A DNA stretch of 64,000 bases, from assembly GCF_900143065.1 (NCBI RefSeq), contig NZ_FRCX01000005.1, positions 1 through 64,000 on the forward strand, read 5' to 3'. Positions 15,036 through 23,386 of the stretch are shown here, piece after piece. Under the pieces are notes generated by a model that did no database searches, was not told where the DNA came from, and worked only from the letters and a program-made list of their open reading frames with translations. The stretch comes from Duganella sacchari. Lineage in GTDB: Bacteria > Pseudomonadota > Gammaproteobacteria > Burkholderiales > Burkholderiaceae_D. The first letter of the stretch is position 1, and each line of letters opens with the position of its first letter. A program made the position numbers and the translations under genes.

Positions 15036-16661
15036 TTATTTGTTGCGGGGGACGGCGAAGGCGTCGCCGGCTTTCCATTCGGGCAGCTTGGCGCCGTTGG
15101 CGATCAGGCGCCCCAGATTGAGCGCGTATTGCGCGGTCTGGACCATGCCGGACAGGTCCCAGCTGGCGTCATATTCGTCGCTGGCCTGGTGGTAGCGCTT
15201 GCCATAAGCCTGCGCTTTGGCTTTGGCGCCCGCCGGGTCTTTGATGTAGTCGCTGCCGGATTCGATCGAGAACGCCGGCACGCCGTTTTTCGCGAAGTTG
15301 AAGTGGTCGCTGCGGAAGTAGCCGCCCGCCAGGTCCGGCTCGGCTTCAGCGATTTTCATGCCCATCGCTTTGGCCGCCGTTTCGGCCAGTTTGCCCAGCT
15401 CGGTACGCTCGCTGCCCTGGGTGCCGATGTCGCGCGTGGCGCCAACGAAGTTGAGGCTGTCGAGGTTGAGGTTGGCGGCGGTCTTCGCCAGCGGCCACAG
15501 TGGCGCGGCGGCGTAGGCTGCGCTGCCCAGCAGGCCCTGCTCTTCGGCCGCGACCCACAGGAACATCTGGCTGCGCTTGGCCGGCGCCAGTTTGGCCTGC
15601 TGCGCCATCGCCAGCAGTGCGGCCGAGCCGGAGGCGTTGTCGACTGCGCCGTTGAAAATGGTGTCGCCGCTGTCGCCCTGCTTGCCCAGGTGGTCCCAGT
15701 GCGCGCTGTAGATCACCACTTCGTCTTTGAGCTTGGCATCGGTGCCAGGCACCACGGCGGCGACGTTGAATTGTTCAACCTTGCGCACGGCGGCGCGCAT
15801 GTCGCCGTTGAGCTTGGCGGCGAGCGGAACCGGCTTGAAGTCTTTTTTCTCGGCCGCTGCGCGCAGCGCGTCCAGGTCCTGGCCCGCTGCGGTGAACAGG
15901 GAGCGGGCGGTGTCTTCGGTCATCCAGCCCTGCAGCTGGGTGCCCAGTGTGCCGGCCGCCAGCTGGAAGCGCTCGACGCCCGACCAGCTGTTCTGGATCA
16001 CGCTCCAGCCGTACGAGGCGCTTGGCGTGGTGTGGATCAGCAGTACGCCGGCCGCGCCCTGGCGCTTGGCTTCTTCAAATTTGTAGGTCCAGCGGCCGTA
16101 GTAGGTCAGGCCTTTGCCGTTGAAGCGGTTCGGCTGCTCGGCCGTCGGCTGTGGGTCATTGACCATCATGACCAGGATCTTGCCCTTCAGGTCCGTGCCT
16201 TTGTAGTCGTTCCACTGTTCGTCCGGCGCGGTGATGCCGTAGCCGACGAACACCAGGTCGGCATTGAAGCTGTGCGATGCGGTGGCGTCACCCGGGGCGA
16301 ATACCCAGTCCTTGCCGAAGGCGATGTCCAGCGCCTTGCCGCCCGCTGCCAGTTTCAGCGTGCTGTCGGCCGGCTGCGTCTTGACGCCGGCGATCATCAC
16401 GGATTGACGGAAGCTGTTGCCATTGCCTGGTTTCAGACCCAGCGCCATCGCTTGCGTTTCCAGGTAGGCCACGGTCAGGTCGCCGCCACGCTGACCGGTG
16501 CCGCGCCCTTCCAGCAGGTCGCTGGCGAGGAAGGCGAGATGGGCGCGCAGCGGCGCTTCCTGCACGCCAGCGGTTTTGCCGGCGTCGGCATGGGCGGGGA
16601 ATGCCAGCGCAAAGCTCATGGCCAGCGCGGAGGCAACTAAGGATGTCTTCATTTTTGTCAT
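15036..16661 (-). CDS. Secreted M28-family metallopeptidase with PA domain
   Basis: A 541-residue exported zinc aminopeptidase. The start at 16661 has AGGA five bases upstream and begins the signal peptide (cleavage near AHADA). The zinc ligands of M28 enzymes are visible: SAHWDHLG, GAVDNASG, the catalytic EEQGLLGS, NLDSLN and YFRSDHFNF. A protease-associated (PA) insertion occupies roughly residues 130-270. Such enzymes remove N-terminal residues from peptides outside the cytoplasm. The long open reading extension upstream of 16661 runs through the divergent gluQ promoter and lacks coding character. Confidence 0.9.
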   Translation of the reverse strand: MTKMKTSLVASALAMSFALAFPAHADAGKTAGVQEAPLRAHLAFLASDLLEGRGTGQRGGDLTVAYLETQAMALGLKPGNGNSFRQSVMIAGVKTQPADSTLKLAAGGKALDIAFGKDWVFAPGDATASHSFNADLVFVGYGITAPDEQWNDYKGTDLKGKILVMMVNDPQPTAEQPNRFNGKGLTYYGRWTYKFEEAKRQGAAGVLLIHTTPSASYGWSVIQNSWSGVERFQLAAGTLGTQLQGWMTEDTARSLFTAAGQDLDALRAAAEKKDFKPVPLAAKLNGDMRAAVRKVEQFNVAAVVPGTDAKLKDEVVIYSAHWDHLGKQGDSGDTIFNGAVDNASGSAALLAMAQQAKLAPAKRSQMFLWVAAEEQGLLGSAAYAAAPLWPLAKTAANLNLDSLNFVGATRDIGTQGSERTELGKLAETAAKAMGMKIAEAEPDLAGGYFRSDHFNFAKNGVPAFSIESGSDYIKDPAGAKAKAQAYGKRYHQASDEYDASWDLSGMVQTAQYALNLGRLIANGAKLPEWKAGDAFAVPRNK

Positions 16662-16787
16662 GATGTCCTGTGGGCGTAAGTGATCTGTGCGGTTTTTCCG
16701 CGCGCACATTGTATGCGATTTGCCGGCCGCTCCGGCCGCTGGCCATGGCGCAGCGCAGCATGGGCCGGCCGCGTTAAAATGGCGGCC

Positions 16788-17663
16788 ATGACTGTACGAC
16801 TTCCCTATATCGGCCGCTTTGCGCCCTCGCCCACCGGTCCCCTGCACATCGGCTCGCTCGTTGCCGCCATGGCCAGCTACCTGGACGCCAGGGCGCACCA
16901 GGGCCAGTGGCTGGTGCGTATCGAGGATGTGGACGTCGGCCGCAACGTCGCCGGCGCGGACGCGCACATCCTGGCATCGCTGCAACGCTGCGGCATGCAC
17001 TGGGACGGCGAGGTGACGTGGCAGACCCAGCGTTACGCGCTGTACGAGCAGGCCGTCGCCCAGCTCGGCGAGCTGATCTACCCATGCGGCTGCTCGCGCA
17101 AGGACATCGCTGCCGCCATCTATCCAGGCACCTGCCGCCATGGCCTGGCGCCGGGCAAGGTGGGCCGCGCGCTGCGCCTGAAACTGCCGCAGCAGCCGCA
17201 CTGCGTGCTGTCGTTTGACGACCGCTGGTTCGGCCATTACAGCCAGGACATCACGGCCGAGGTGGGCGACTATGTGCTACGCCGCGCGGATGGCTTCTGG
17301 GCCTATCAGCTCGCGGTGGTGGTGGACGATGGCGCGCAGGGCATCACCGATATCGTGCGCGGCGCCGATCTGCTGGACTCCACGCCACGCCAGTTGTACC
17401 TGCAACAGGCGCTGGGCCTGCCGCAGCCGAGCTATCTGCATATGCCGGTGGTGGTCAACGAGATCGGCGACAAGCTGTCCAAGCAAACCGGTGCGCAGGC
17501 GTTTGACGATGGCGGTGATCCGCAACTGCTGTTGCGCAACGCCATGCAGCCTGCCGCCCGCTTCCTCGGCCTGGAAGTGCAGGCGGACAGCATCGACGCC
17601 TTCTGGCGCGCGGCAGTGCCTGCCTGGGCGCAACTCTTGCAAACCCTGCCGCGCGGCGCTTAA
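16788..17663 (+). CDS. gluQ: Glutamyl-Q tRNA(Asp) synthetase
   Basis: A 291-residue GluQ-RS, a truncated glutamyl-tRNA synthetase paralogue that attaches glutamate to queuosine in the wobble position of tRNA-Asp. The start at 16788 begins MTVRLPYIGRFAPSPTGPLHIG, the HIGH-type signature at the expected N-terminal position. The zinc site YPCGCSRKDI...YPGTCRH (Cys-Cys-Tyr-Cys pattern) and a KLSKQ element replacing KMSKS are present. The anticodon-binding domain of full GluRS is absent, as in this family. An ATG nine bases upstream is an alternative start. Confidence 0.92.
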   Translation: MTVRLPYIGRFAPSPTGPLHIGSLVAAMASYLDARAHQGQWLVRIEDVDVGRNVAGADAHILASLQRCGMHWDGEVTWQTQRYALYEQAVAQLGELIYPCGCSRKDIAAAIYPGTCRHGLAPGKVGRALRLKLPQQPHCVLSFDDRWFGHYSQDITAEVGDYVLRRADGFWAYQLAVVVDDGAQGITDIVRGADLLDSTPRQLYLQQALGLPQPSYLHMPVVVNEIGDKLSKQTGAQAFDDGGDPQLLLRNAMQPAARFLGLEVQADSIDAFWRAAVPAWAQLLQTLPRGA

Positions 17664-17705
17664 AGCCGTGCGCTGCCCATCGCCCTTTTTCTCTACACTG
17701 ATCAG

Positions 17706-19187
17706 ATGGAAGTCGAACTCAAACTGTTGCTGGATCCGCAGGACAACGAGCTGCTGCTACAGCATCCGCTGCTCGGCGCCCCCGCACGCGTGCAGCAACT
17801 GACCGCGCATTATTTCGATACGCCGGACCTGCACCTGCTGCGTCACGGCGCCGGCCTGCGTGTGCGGACGGTCGATGGCGAGTGGGTGCAGACCATGAAG
17901 GCCGGTGGCAGCGTGCAAAGCGGCCTGCATAGCCGCAATGAGTGGGAAGGCGTGATCGACCGCGCATGGCCGCGCCTCGGCAAGCTGCGCAAGCTGATCG
18001 GCGATGATGTGCACTGGCTGGCGATCCTCGCCGCGCCGGATCTGAAGGATCGGCTGGAATCGCTGTTCGTGGTGGATGTGCAGCGCCACGTCTGGGATGT
18101 CGAATCCGGCGGCAACCGCATTGAAGTCGCGCTGGATGTGGGCCACATCGAACGCCAGTCGCGCAAGGTGCGGGTCAATGAAGTCGAACTGGAACTGAAG
18201 GACGGCGATCCTGCAGGACTGTATGCGTTTGCCTTGCAGCTGCTGGAAGATATCCCTGTGCGCATCAGCAATATCAACAAGGCGCAGCGCGGCTACATGC
18301 TGGTGCGCGAAACGGCCCACGCGCCCTATCACGCGCAGGCGCTGCAGCTGGACGCCGATGCCAGCCTGCGCGAGGCGCTGCCGGCGGTGCTGGGCAACTG
18401 CCTGGAGCATATCCAGCGCAACGAAGTCGCCGTGATCGAAGGGCACGATCCTGAAACGCTGCATCAGATGCGCGTCGGCGTGCGTCGTCTGCGTTCGGCG
18501 TTGAAGCTGTTCGCCAGCGTCGCTCCATGTCCGCCCGCGCTGCAGCAGGATATCGACTGGCTGGGTACGGAACTGGGCGCGGCACGCGACTGGGATGTGC
18601 TGCTGTCCTCCACACTCGCGCGCGTGACCGCCACATCAGGCGGCCAGCTGCAAACGCTGGCGCTGGAAACGGTGCACGCCAAACGGCGGCAGGCGGCGCA
18701 AGCCCTGCTGTCGCCGCGCTACACGCATCTGATGCTGACGCTGGGATCGTGGATACTGCAAGTGGCGCCGCTGTTGAACGGATCGGCGGTGCAGTTTTCG
18801 CGCCAGATCATGCAGCAGCTGCACAAGTCTCTGCTCAAACGCGCCAACCGCATGGACCAGGATGATCCGTCCAGCGCCCACCGCACCCGCATTGCCGCCA
18901 AACGCGCGCGCTATGCACTGGAGTTCTTCCACACGCTCTACCGCAAGCGCACCGCACGCGCGTATCTGAAAGCGCTGGCGGCCACGCAGGAGGAATTAGG
19001 CCAGCATAACGATCTCGCGGTGGCCGACCGGCTGCTGCGCGCACTGGCACAGGACCATCCGGAAGCCGACGGCGAGATCCAGTTTGCGCGCGGTTATCTG
19101 GTAGCGCAGCAAACCGCGCAACCAGCCGATCTGGATGCCATCCGCAGCCGCCTGCACACGCTGCGGCTGCCGCACATCAAGCACTGA
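17706..19187 (+). CDS. CYTH and CHAD domain protein
   Basis: A 493-residue protein. The N-terminal CYTH (triphosphate tunnel metalloenzyme) domain opens with the diagnostic ExExK as EVELKL at residues 2-7 and spans about 200 residues, including strand pairs such as LRVRTVDGEWVQTMK. The C-terminal CHAD domain, with conserved His and Arg-rich helices (LHQMRVGVRRLRSALKLF; HRTRIAAKRARYALEFF), fills the rest. CYTH domains hydrolyse inorganic triphosphates and CHAD domains bind polyphosphate granules, so the protein probably acts in polyphosphate metabolism. It follows gluQ by 42 bases on the same strand. Confidence 0.9.
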   Translation: MEVELKLLLDPQDNELLLQHPLLGAPARVQQLTAHYFDTPDLHLLRHGAGLRVRTVDGEWVQTMKAGGSVQSGLHSRNEWEGVIDRAWPRLGKLRKLIGDDVHWLAILAAPDLKDRLESLFVVDVQRHVWDVESGGNRIEVALDVGHIERQSRKVRVNEVELELKDGDPAGLYAFALQLLEDIPVRISNINKAQRGYMLVRETAHAPYHAQALQLDADASLREALPAVLGNCLEHIQRNEVAVIEGHDPETLHQMRVGVRRLRSALKLFASVAPCPPALQQDIDWLGTELGAARDWDVLLSSTLARVTATSGGQLQTLALETVHAKRRQAAQALLSPRYTHLMLTLGSWILQVAPLLNGSAVQFSRQIMQQLHKSLLKRANRMDQDDPSSAHRTRIAAKRARYALEFFHTLYRKRTARAYLKALAATQEELGQHNDLAVADRLLRALAQDHPEADGEIQFARGYLVAQQTAQPADLDAIRSRLHTLRLPHIKH

Positions 19188-19574
19188 TCAGGGGCGCGCC
19201 TGCCTGGAGGTGACACTCCAGCTCAGCGTGCCGGGGCACTTGGCCTGCTGCACAGCGGCCAGCACATCGTCCGCTTCCTTGTTGGACTGCGCGTACTCCT
19301 TGTGGCCGGCGATCTTGAAGTGCAAGCTCGGCGACGCCGAGCTGGCGGTCTTGGACAGGGTCGGCACAAAGCCACGTTCGGTCAGCAGCTTGCGGCAGGC
19401 GTCCATACCGGTCAGCTTGTCCGATTCGATCTCGATGCTGAACACCCAGCTTTCCACATAGCCGCGCGCAGCGCGCTCCGGCTCCGGCAGCATCAGGTCG
19501 GTCGGCAAGGTGGCGGCGCCTGCGGCGCCAGCCAGCAACGCGGTGTTCAACAGCAGCGCGATGTGACGATACAT
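19188..19574 (-). CDS. Exported hypothetical protein
   Basis: A 128-residue protein with a signal peptide (cleavage near GAAGAA). The start at 19574 gives a six-base spacing to GGAAGGA; a second ATG two codons upstream abuts that site. Two Cys (DACRKLL and QAKCPGTLSWSV) flank a charged middle region and could form a disulphide. I do not recognise a family. It lies between the CYTH-CHAD gene (convergent, zero gap) and the LysE gene on the same strand. Confidence 0.6.
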   Translation of the reverse strand: MYRHIALLLNTALLAGAAGAATLPTDLMLPEPERAARGYVESWVFSIEIESDKLTGMDACRKLLTERGFVPTLSKTASSASPSLHFKIAGHKEYAQSNKEADDVLAAVQQAKCPGTLSWSVTSRQARP

Positions 19575-19609
19575 AAGCATTCCTTCCAATCCGGTAAAAC
19601 CCTATGGTA

Positions 19610-20206
19610 TCAGGCCAGCATCGGATACAGGCTGGCGACCAGCAACAGCGCCATCACCAGATTGAAAATACGGACCGAACGCGCGTCCTGCAGCACGCTG
19701 CGCATGGCCACGCCAAACATGGCCCACGAGCCCACGCAGACCATGCCGATCACAAAAAACACACCGACCAGCGTGGCCACATCCATCGCCTTGAAACCGG
19801 GCGGCAGATAGGTGGTCAGCGCGCTCAAGGCCATCACCCACGCCTTGGGATTGATCCACTGGAAAGCGGCGGCGCCGAAAAAGCTCATGGGTTTTGACGG
19901 GCCGGACTGGGCGCCCGTCATCGGTTTGGCGTGGGCCAGCTTCCACGCCAGCCACAGCATGTAGCAGGCGCCCGCGTACTTGAGGACGATTTGCAGCACC
20001 GGCAGTTGCGCGAATACCGCCTGCAATCCCAGGCCGGACACCACGATCAGGAAGGCCAGCCCGCAGCAGATGCCGAACAGATGCGGCAGCGTGCGCGCAA
20101 AGCCGTAGTTCAGGCCCGAGGCCAGGATCATGGTGTTATTCGGGCCGGGCGTGATGGAGCTGACGGCGGCAAAGGTGCACAGTGGCAGGATCAGTTCAAG
20201 TGACAT
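19610..20206 (-). CDS. LysE-family amino-acid/metabolite exporter
   Basis: A 198-residue integral membrane protein of the LysE/RhtB family with about six hydrophobic segments. The family signature ITPGPNNTMILASGLNYG lies near residue 20, and WINPKAWVMALSAL in the second half is also typical. Members export amino acids or homoserine lactone-like compounds. The start at 20206 (MSLELIL) matches the family length; the frame extends upstream through an operator-like repeat. Inverted TGTACTGG repeats lie directly upstream (20249-20303). Confidence 0.85.
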   Translation of the reverse strand: MSLELILPLCTFAAVSSITPGPNNTMILASGLNYGFARTLPHLFGICCGLAFLIVVSGLGLQAVFAQLPVLQIVLKYAGACYMLWLAWKLAHAKPMTGAQSGPSKPMSFFGAAAFQWINPKAWVMALSALTTYLPPGFKAMDVATLVGVFFVIGMVCVGSWAMFGVAMRSVLQDARSVRIFNLVMALLLVASLYPMLA

Positions 20207-20248
20207 GACAGTATCCGTCTGATGAGGTGTACTTGCATTGTATGGCCA

Positions 20249-20303
20249 AGTGTACTGGCACAGACCAGTACACTTTAGCAAACAGTCACCACCACTGTAC
20301 TGG
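20249..20303 (-). promoter_or_regulatory. Operator-like TGTACTGG repeats upstream of lysE
   Basis: AGTGTACTGG (20249-20258) and CCAGTACACT (20265-20274) form a perfect 10-base inverted repeat with a six-base centre. A third half-site TGTACTGG lies at 20296-20303. The arrangement, 43 to 97 bases before the lysE start, looks like the binding site of a dimeric regulator that controls the exporter. The regulator is not known. Confidence 0.45.
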
Positions 20304-20308
20304 TAGTT

Positions 20309-21262
20309 TCACCGGTACGACCGGCGTTTACCCAGCTGTTTGTAGAAGCCTTCCAGCTCGCGCCGTACCAGGTCCTGGCCGTTGTCGATCACAAAATCCT
20401 GAAAGGCGGCCGCCACCTTGGGGATGGGCTGATCGCTAAGGTGCATGATGTGCCAATCCGCCTCGACCGGGTTTTGCGGCATCGGCAATATCGCCAGCAG
20501 GCCGTTTTCAAATTCCAGCCCGCACGCGTGTACCGACAAGAAGCCCACGCCCAGTCCTGCCGCCACCATGCGCTTGATCGCCTCGTTACTCGACACTTCC
20601 GAACCGAATTCCGCCGCATGCCCTTCTTCGCGCAGCAGCTTTTCCACCGCGGTGCGCGTGCCGGAGCCGCGCTCGCGCACCAGCAGGTTGGCCGCCATGA
20701 CATCGTTGAGCGTGATTTTCTTCTTGCGCATCAGCGGATGGGATGGACTGGCCACAAACGCCATCGGGTGGCGCGCGAACTTGGCCGCATTGGTGCGCAG
20801 CTCCCGCGGCGGCGTGCCCATGATTGCCAGTTCGATCTCATGCCGCGCCAGCATCTGAATGATCTCCGTGCGGTTGCCCACCTGGAGCTTGAGGCGCACA
20901 TCGGGACGCTCCAGCGTAAACGGCACCAGCATCGGTGGCAGCAGGTGCTCCGCCGTGGTGACGGCGCCGATGCGCAGCGTACCGGAGGTGACGCCTTGCA
21001 GCGCCGCCAGTTCATCGGAAGCCTGTTCCCACAGGCGCAGTATGCGTTCGGAGAATTCCGCCATCACCTCGCCCGCCGCTGTCAGCTGGATGTTGCGGCC
21101 CACTTTGCGCGTGAGTGCGATACCGGCGATTTCCTCCAGTGTGCGAAGCTGCAGCGACACCGCAGGCTGTGTCAGATGCATGGCGTCTGCCGCACGTGAG
21201 ACGCTTTCGTGGCGTGCCACCAAAACCAGGGACTGTAGCTGCCGGAAGCTGGCGTGATACAT
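20309..21262 (-). CDS. LysR-family transcriptional regulator (CbbR-like)
   Basis: A 317-residue LysR-type regulator. The N-terminal winged HTH reads FRQLQSLVLVARHESVSRAA...LTQPAVSLQLRTLEE, with the substrate-binding domain beginning near residue 90 (GTLRIGAVTTAEHLLPPML). The sequence is closest in style to CbbR/CysB-type regulators. No Calvin-cycle genes are nearby. It is divergent from the degenerate HAD gene at 21359, the usual arrangement for a LysR regulator and its target, with an AT-rich 96-base gap that contains their promoters. Confidence 0.85.
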   Translation of the reverse strand: MYHASFRQLQSLVLVARHESVSRAADAMHLTQPAVSLQLRTLEEIAGIALTRKVGRNIQLTAAGEVMAEFSERILRLWEQASDELAALQGVTSGTLRIGAVTTAEHLLPPMLVPFTLERPDVRLKLQVGNRTEIIQMLARHEIELAIMGTPPRELRTNAAKFARHPMAFVASPSHPLMRKKKITLNDVMAANLLVRERGSGTRTAVEKLLREEGHAAEFGSEVSSNEAIKRMVAAGLGVGFLSVHACGLEFENGLLAILPMPQNPVEADWHIMHLSDQPIPKVAAAFQDFVIDNGQDLVRRELEGFYKQLGKRRSYR

Positions 21263-21358
21263 AAGTGATCCTTATTGATTATTCAAAATCTTTAATTTTT
21301 CTTTTATTCATTCTACCTCTATATTCATAATCATCTGACATCGTTGAGCGAGAATGAC

Positions 21359-22069
21359 ATGAGCATAGACGTGATCTTCCTGGGCCTGGACGGCGTGCTG
21401 TTTGACACCGAAGCGCTGCACCTTGCAGCCTGCAATACGGCGTTTGCCAACGCCGGTCTGTCGATCCGCTGGACCCTGCCGGCGCTGCGCGCCGCTGCGG
21501 CCATCCATGGTTATGCCCGTGCCATCAGCGCCGCTGTCGCCATGCCACCGCTGTCGCGCGAAAAGCGCCGCGTGGCGGAACTGCTGGAAGATAAGCACCG
21601 CGCATTTCATCGGGCCTTGCTGGCGCGTCCGCCGCAAGTGCAAGCCGCCGCATTGGCGCTGATCGAAGACGCCAGCGCCGCCGGCAGCAAAATCTGCATC
21701 CTGACCGACCTGCCGGCACCGGCCACTGCGGCGCTGCTGGAGCGCCACTTTGGCGCCGACCTCAATAGTCTGTTTAGCGTTGTTGCCGGCGGCATCAGCT
21801 TCGAGACGACAACCGCCCCAGGACCATACGCCCACGCGCTGCATGCCATGGGCGCGGCGCCGCACGACGCCATCGCCATCGACACCGCAGTGCCGGCACT
21901 GCGCGCCGCCGCTGATGCCGGCCTGTGGACCGTGTCCGTCGCCCCTTACGGTACGGACGTCGTGCGTCCGCGCCAGTTCATCACCTTCGACGCCCTGCAC
22001 GACTTGCAGGCCAGTCCTTATACGCCGGATCAGCAACGCCCCTCACCGGGGCTGCATCGAGCTGCATAG
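21359..22069 (+). CDS. HAD-superfamily protein lacking catalytic residues
   Basis: A 236-residue protein with the size and order of a CbbY/Gph-type haloacid dehalogenase phosphatase, but the four catalytic motifs are altered. Motif I reads VIFLGLDGVLFDTE: Gly9 replaces the nucleophilic Asp while Asp11 remains. The motif II Thr is kept (ILTDLP). The motif III Lys is replaced in the FETTTAPGPYAHAL region, and motif IV reads IDTAVPALRAA instead of ED/GDD. It is therefore probably not a phosphatase and may bind a phosphorylated ligand or partner. It is divergent from a CbbR-like LysR regulator. Confidence 0.7.
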   Translation: MSIDVIFLGLDGVLFDTEALHLAACNTAFANAGLSIRWTLPALRAAAAIHGYARAISAAVAMPPLSREKRRVAELLEDKHRAFHRALLARPPQVQAAALALIEDASAAGSKICILTDLPAPATAALLERHFGADLNSLFSVVAGGISFETTTAPGPYAHALHAMGAAPHDAIAIDTAVPALRAAADAGLWTVSVAPYGTDVVRPRQFITFDALHDLQASPYTPDQQRPSPGLHRAA

Positions 22070-22096
22070 ATTTTTTAACTCGTCTGGAGGCGCAAT

Positions 22097-23368
22097 ATGG
22101 AAACCATCGTCATCGTAGGCGGCGGTGCGGGCGGACTCGAACTCGCCACCCGTCTCGGGGATACGCTTGGCAGCAGCAAGCGTGCACACATCGTTCTGGT
22201 GGACCGCTGGCCCGGCCACTTCTGGAAGCCGCTGCTGCACACGGTCGCTTCGGGAAAATGCGATCCGCAAGTCACCGAGCTGTCGTTCAGCGCACAGGCG
22301 CTGGATCACGACTTTGAATTCGTCCAGGGTGAAATGCTCTGCATGGACCGTGCTCACCGCACCATCACGCTGTCGCCACGCGACGGCAGCGATGGCGCCT
22401 GCCGCGTCATCGCTTACGACAAACTGGTGCTGGCACTGGGCTCGGTCACCAACTTCTACGATGTGCCTGGCGCCGCCGAACACGCGCTCACGCTGGACAG
22501 CGTGGCCGATGCGGAGTCCTTCCGCCGCCGCTTCTTCGATACCTGCACCCGCGCCAGCGAGAGCCGGCAGCCGGTCAGCGTGGTGATTGTCGGCGGTGGC
22601 GCCACCGGCGTCGAACTGGCGGCGGAGTTGAGCAACACGGCCCGCGCGCTGGCCGACTACCGCATCCATACGCTGGACCCGGAGCAGGACATCCGCATCA
22701 CCGTCATCGAACGGGGACAGCACCTGCTGCCGCAGCTGGAACCGCTGCAGGCACAACGCGCGGCACGCCATCTGCGTTCACTGGGCATTGATGTGCTGAC
22801 CTCGACCAGCGTGGCCAGCGTCACGCAGGATGCGGTGATCGATGCGGCAGGCCACGCCCACCGCGCCGACCTGACCTTGTGGGCCGCAGGCGTGGAAGCG
22901 CCGCAGCTGTGCGCCACACTAGGCCTGAGCACCAACCATCTGAAAAAGATCATGGTCGATGCCAGCCTGCGCTCCGCCAACGATGGCCGCATCTACGCAC
23001 TGGGCGACTGCGCCAATTATGTCTGCCCAGTCAAAGGTCCGGCGCCGCCACGTGCGCAGGTCGCACACCAGCAAGCCATGTTCCTGGCCGACCTGCTGGC
23101 CCGCCGCGATGACAGCAACCGTACGCAGTTCCGCTATCACGACTACGGCTCGCTGATCTCGCTGGGCCAGCAGGCGGCGGTCGGCGCCCTGACCGGCCCT
23201 GTCACCGGCAGGCGTTACAAGGTGGGCGGTGCGGCGGCGCGCGTGCTGTACCGGCTCCTGTATCAGAAGCATCTGCTGCAGCTGCACGGCGTTGCGCGCA
23301 TGGTGACCCACACGCTGGTGGACTGGCTGCGGGCAAAGGTGCTGCCGCCGGTGAGACTTCATCGATAA
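22097..23368 (+). CDS. Type II NADH dehydrogenase-like FAD oxidoreductase
   Basis: A 423-residue two-dinucleotide-binding-domain flavoprotein. The FAD site is TIVIVGGGAGGLELATRLG at the N-terminus. The NAD(P)H site is VVIVGGGATGVELAAELS near residue 160. A C-terminal YALGDCAN motif closes the FAD site, and an amphipathic C-terminal tail could attach it to the membrane. This is the NDH-2 pattern: rotenone-insensitive transfer of electrons from NADH to quinone without proton pumping. TCTGGAGGCGCAAT precedes the ATG. It follows the HAD gene by 27 bases. Confidence 0.88.
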   Translation: METIVIVGGGAGGLELATRLGDTLGSSKRAHIVLVDRWPGHFWKPLLHTVASGKCDPQVTELSFSAQALDHDFEFVQGEMLCMDRAHRTITLSPRDGSDGACRVIAYDKLVLALGSVTNFYDVPGAAEHALTLDSVADAESFRRRFFDTCTRASESRQPVSVVIVGGGATGVELAAELSNTARALADYRIHTLDPEQDIRITVIERGQHLLPQLEPLQAQRAARHLRSLGIDVLTSTSVASVTQDAVIDAAGHAHRADLTLWAAGVEAPQLCATLGLSTNHLKKIMVDASLRSANDGRIYALGDCANYVCPVKGPAPPRAQVAHQQAMFLADLLARRDDSNRTQFRYHDYGSLISLGQQAAVGALTGPVTGRRYKVGGAAARVLYRLLYQKHLLQLHGVARMVTHTLVDWLRAKVLPPVRLHR

Positions 23369-23386
23369 ACCGGCCTATAATGAGGT

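Noticed and set aside
20207-20281. An N-terminal extension of the LysE protein
   Set aside because: The extra 25 codons cross the operator-like repeats and lack family similarity.
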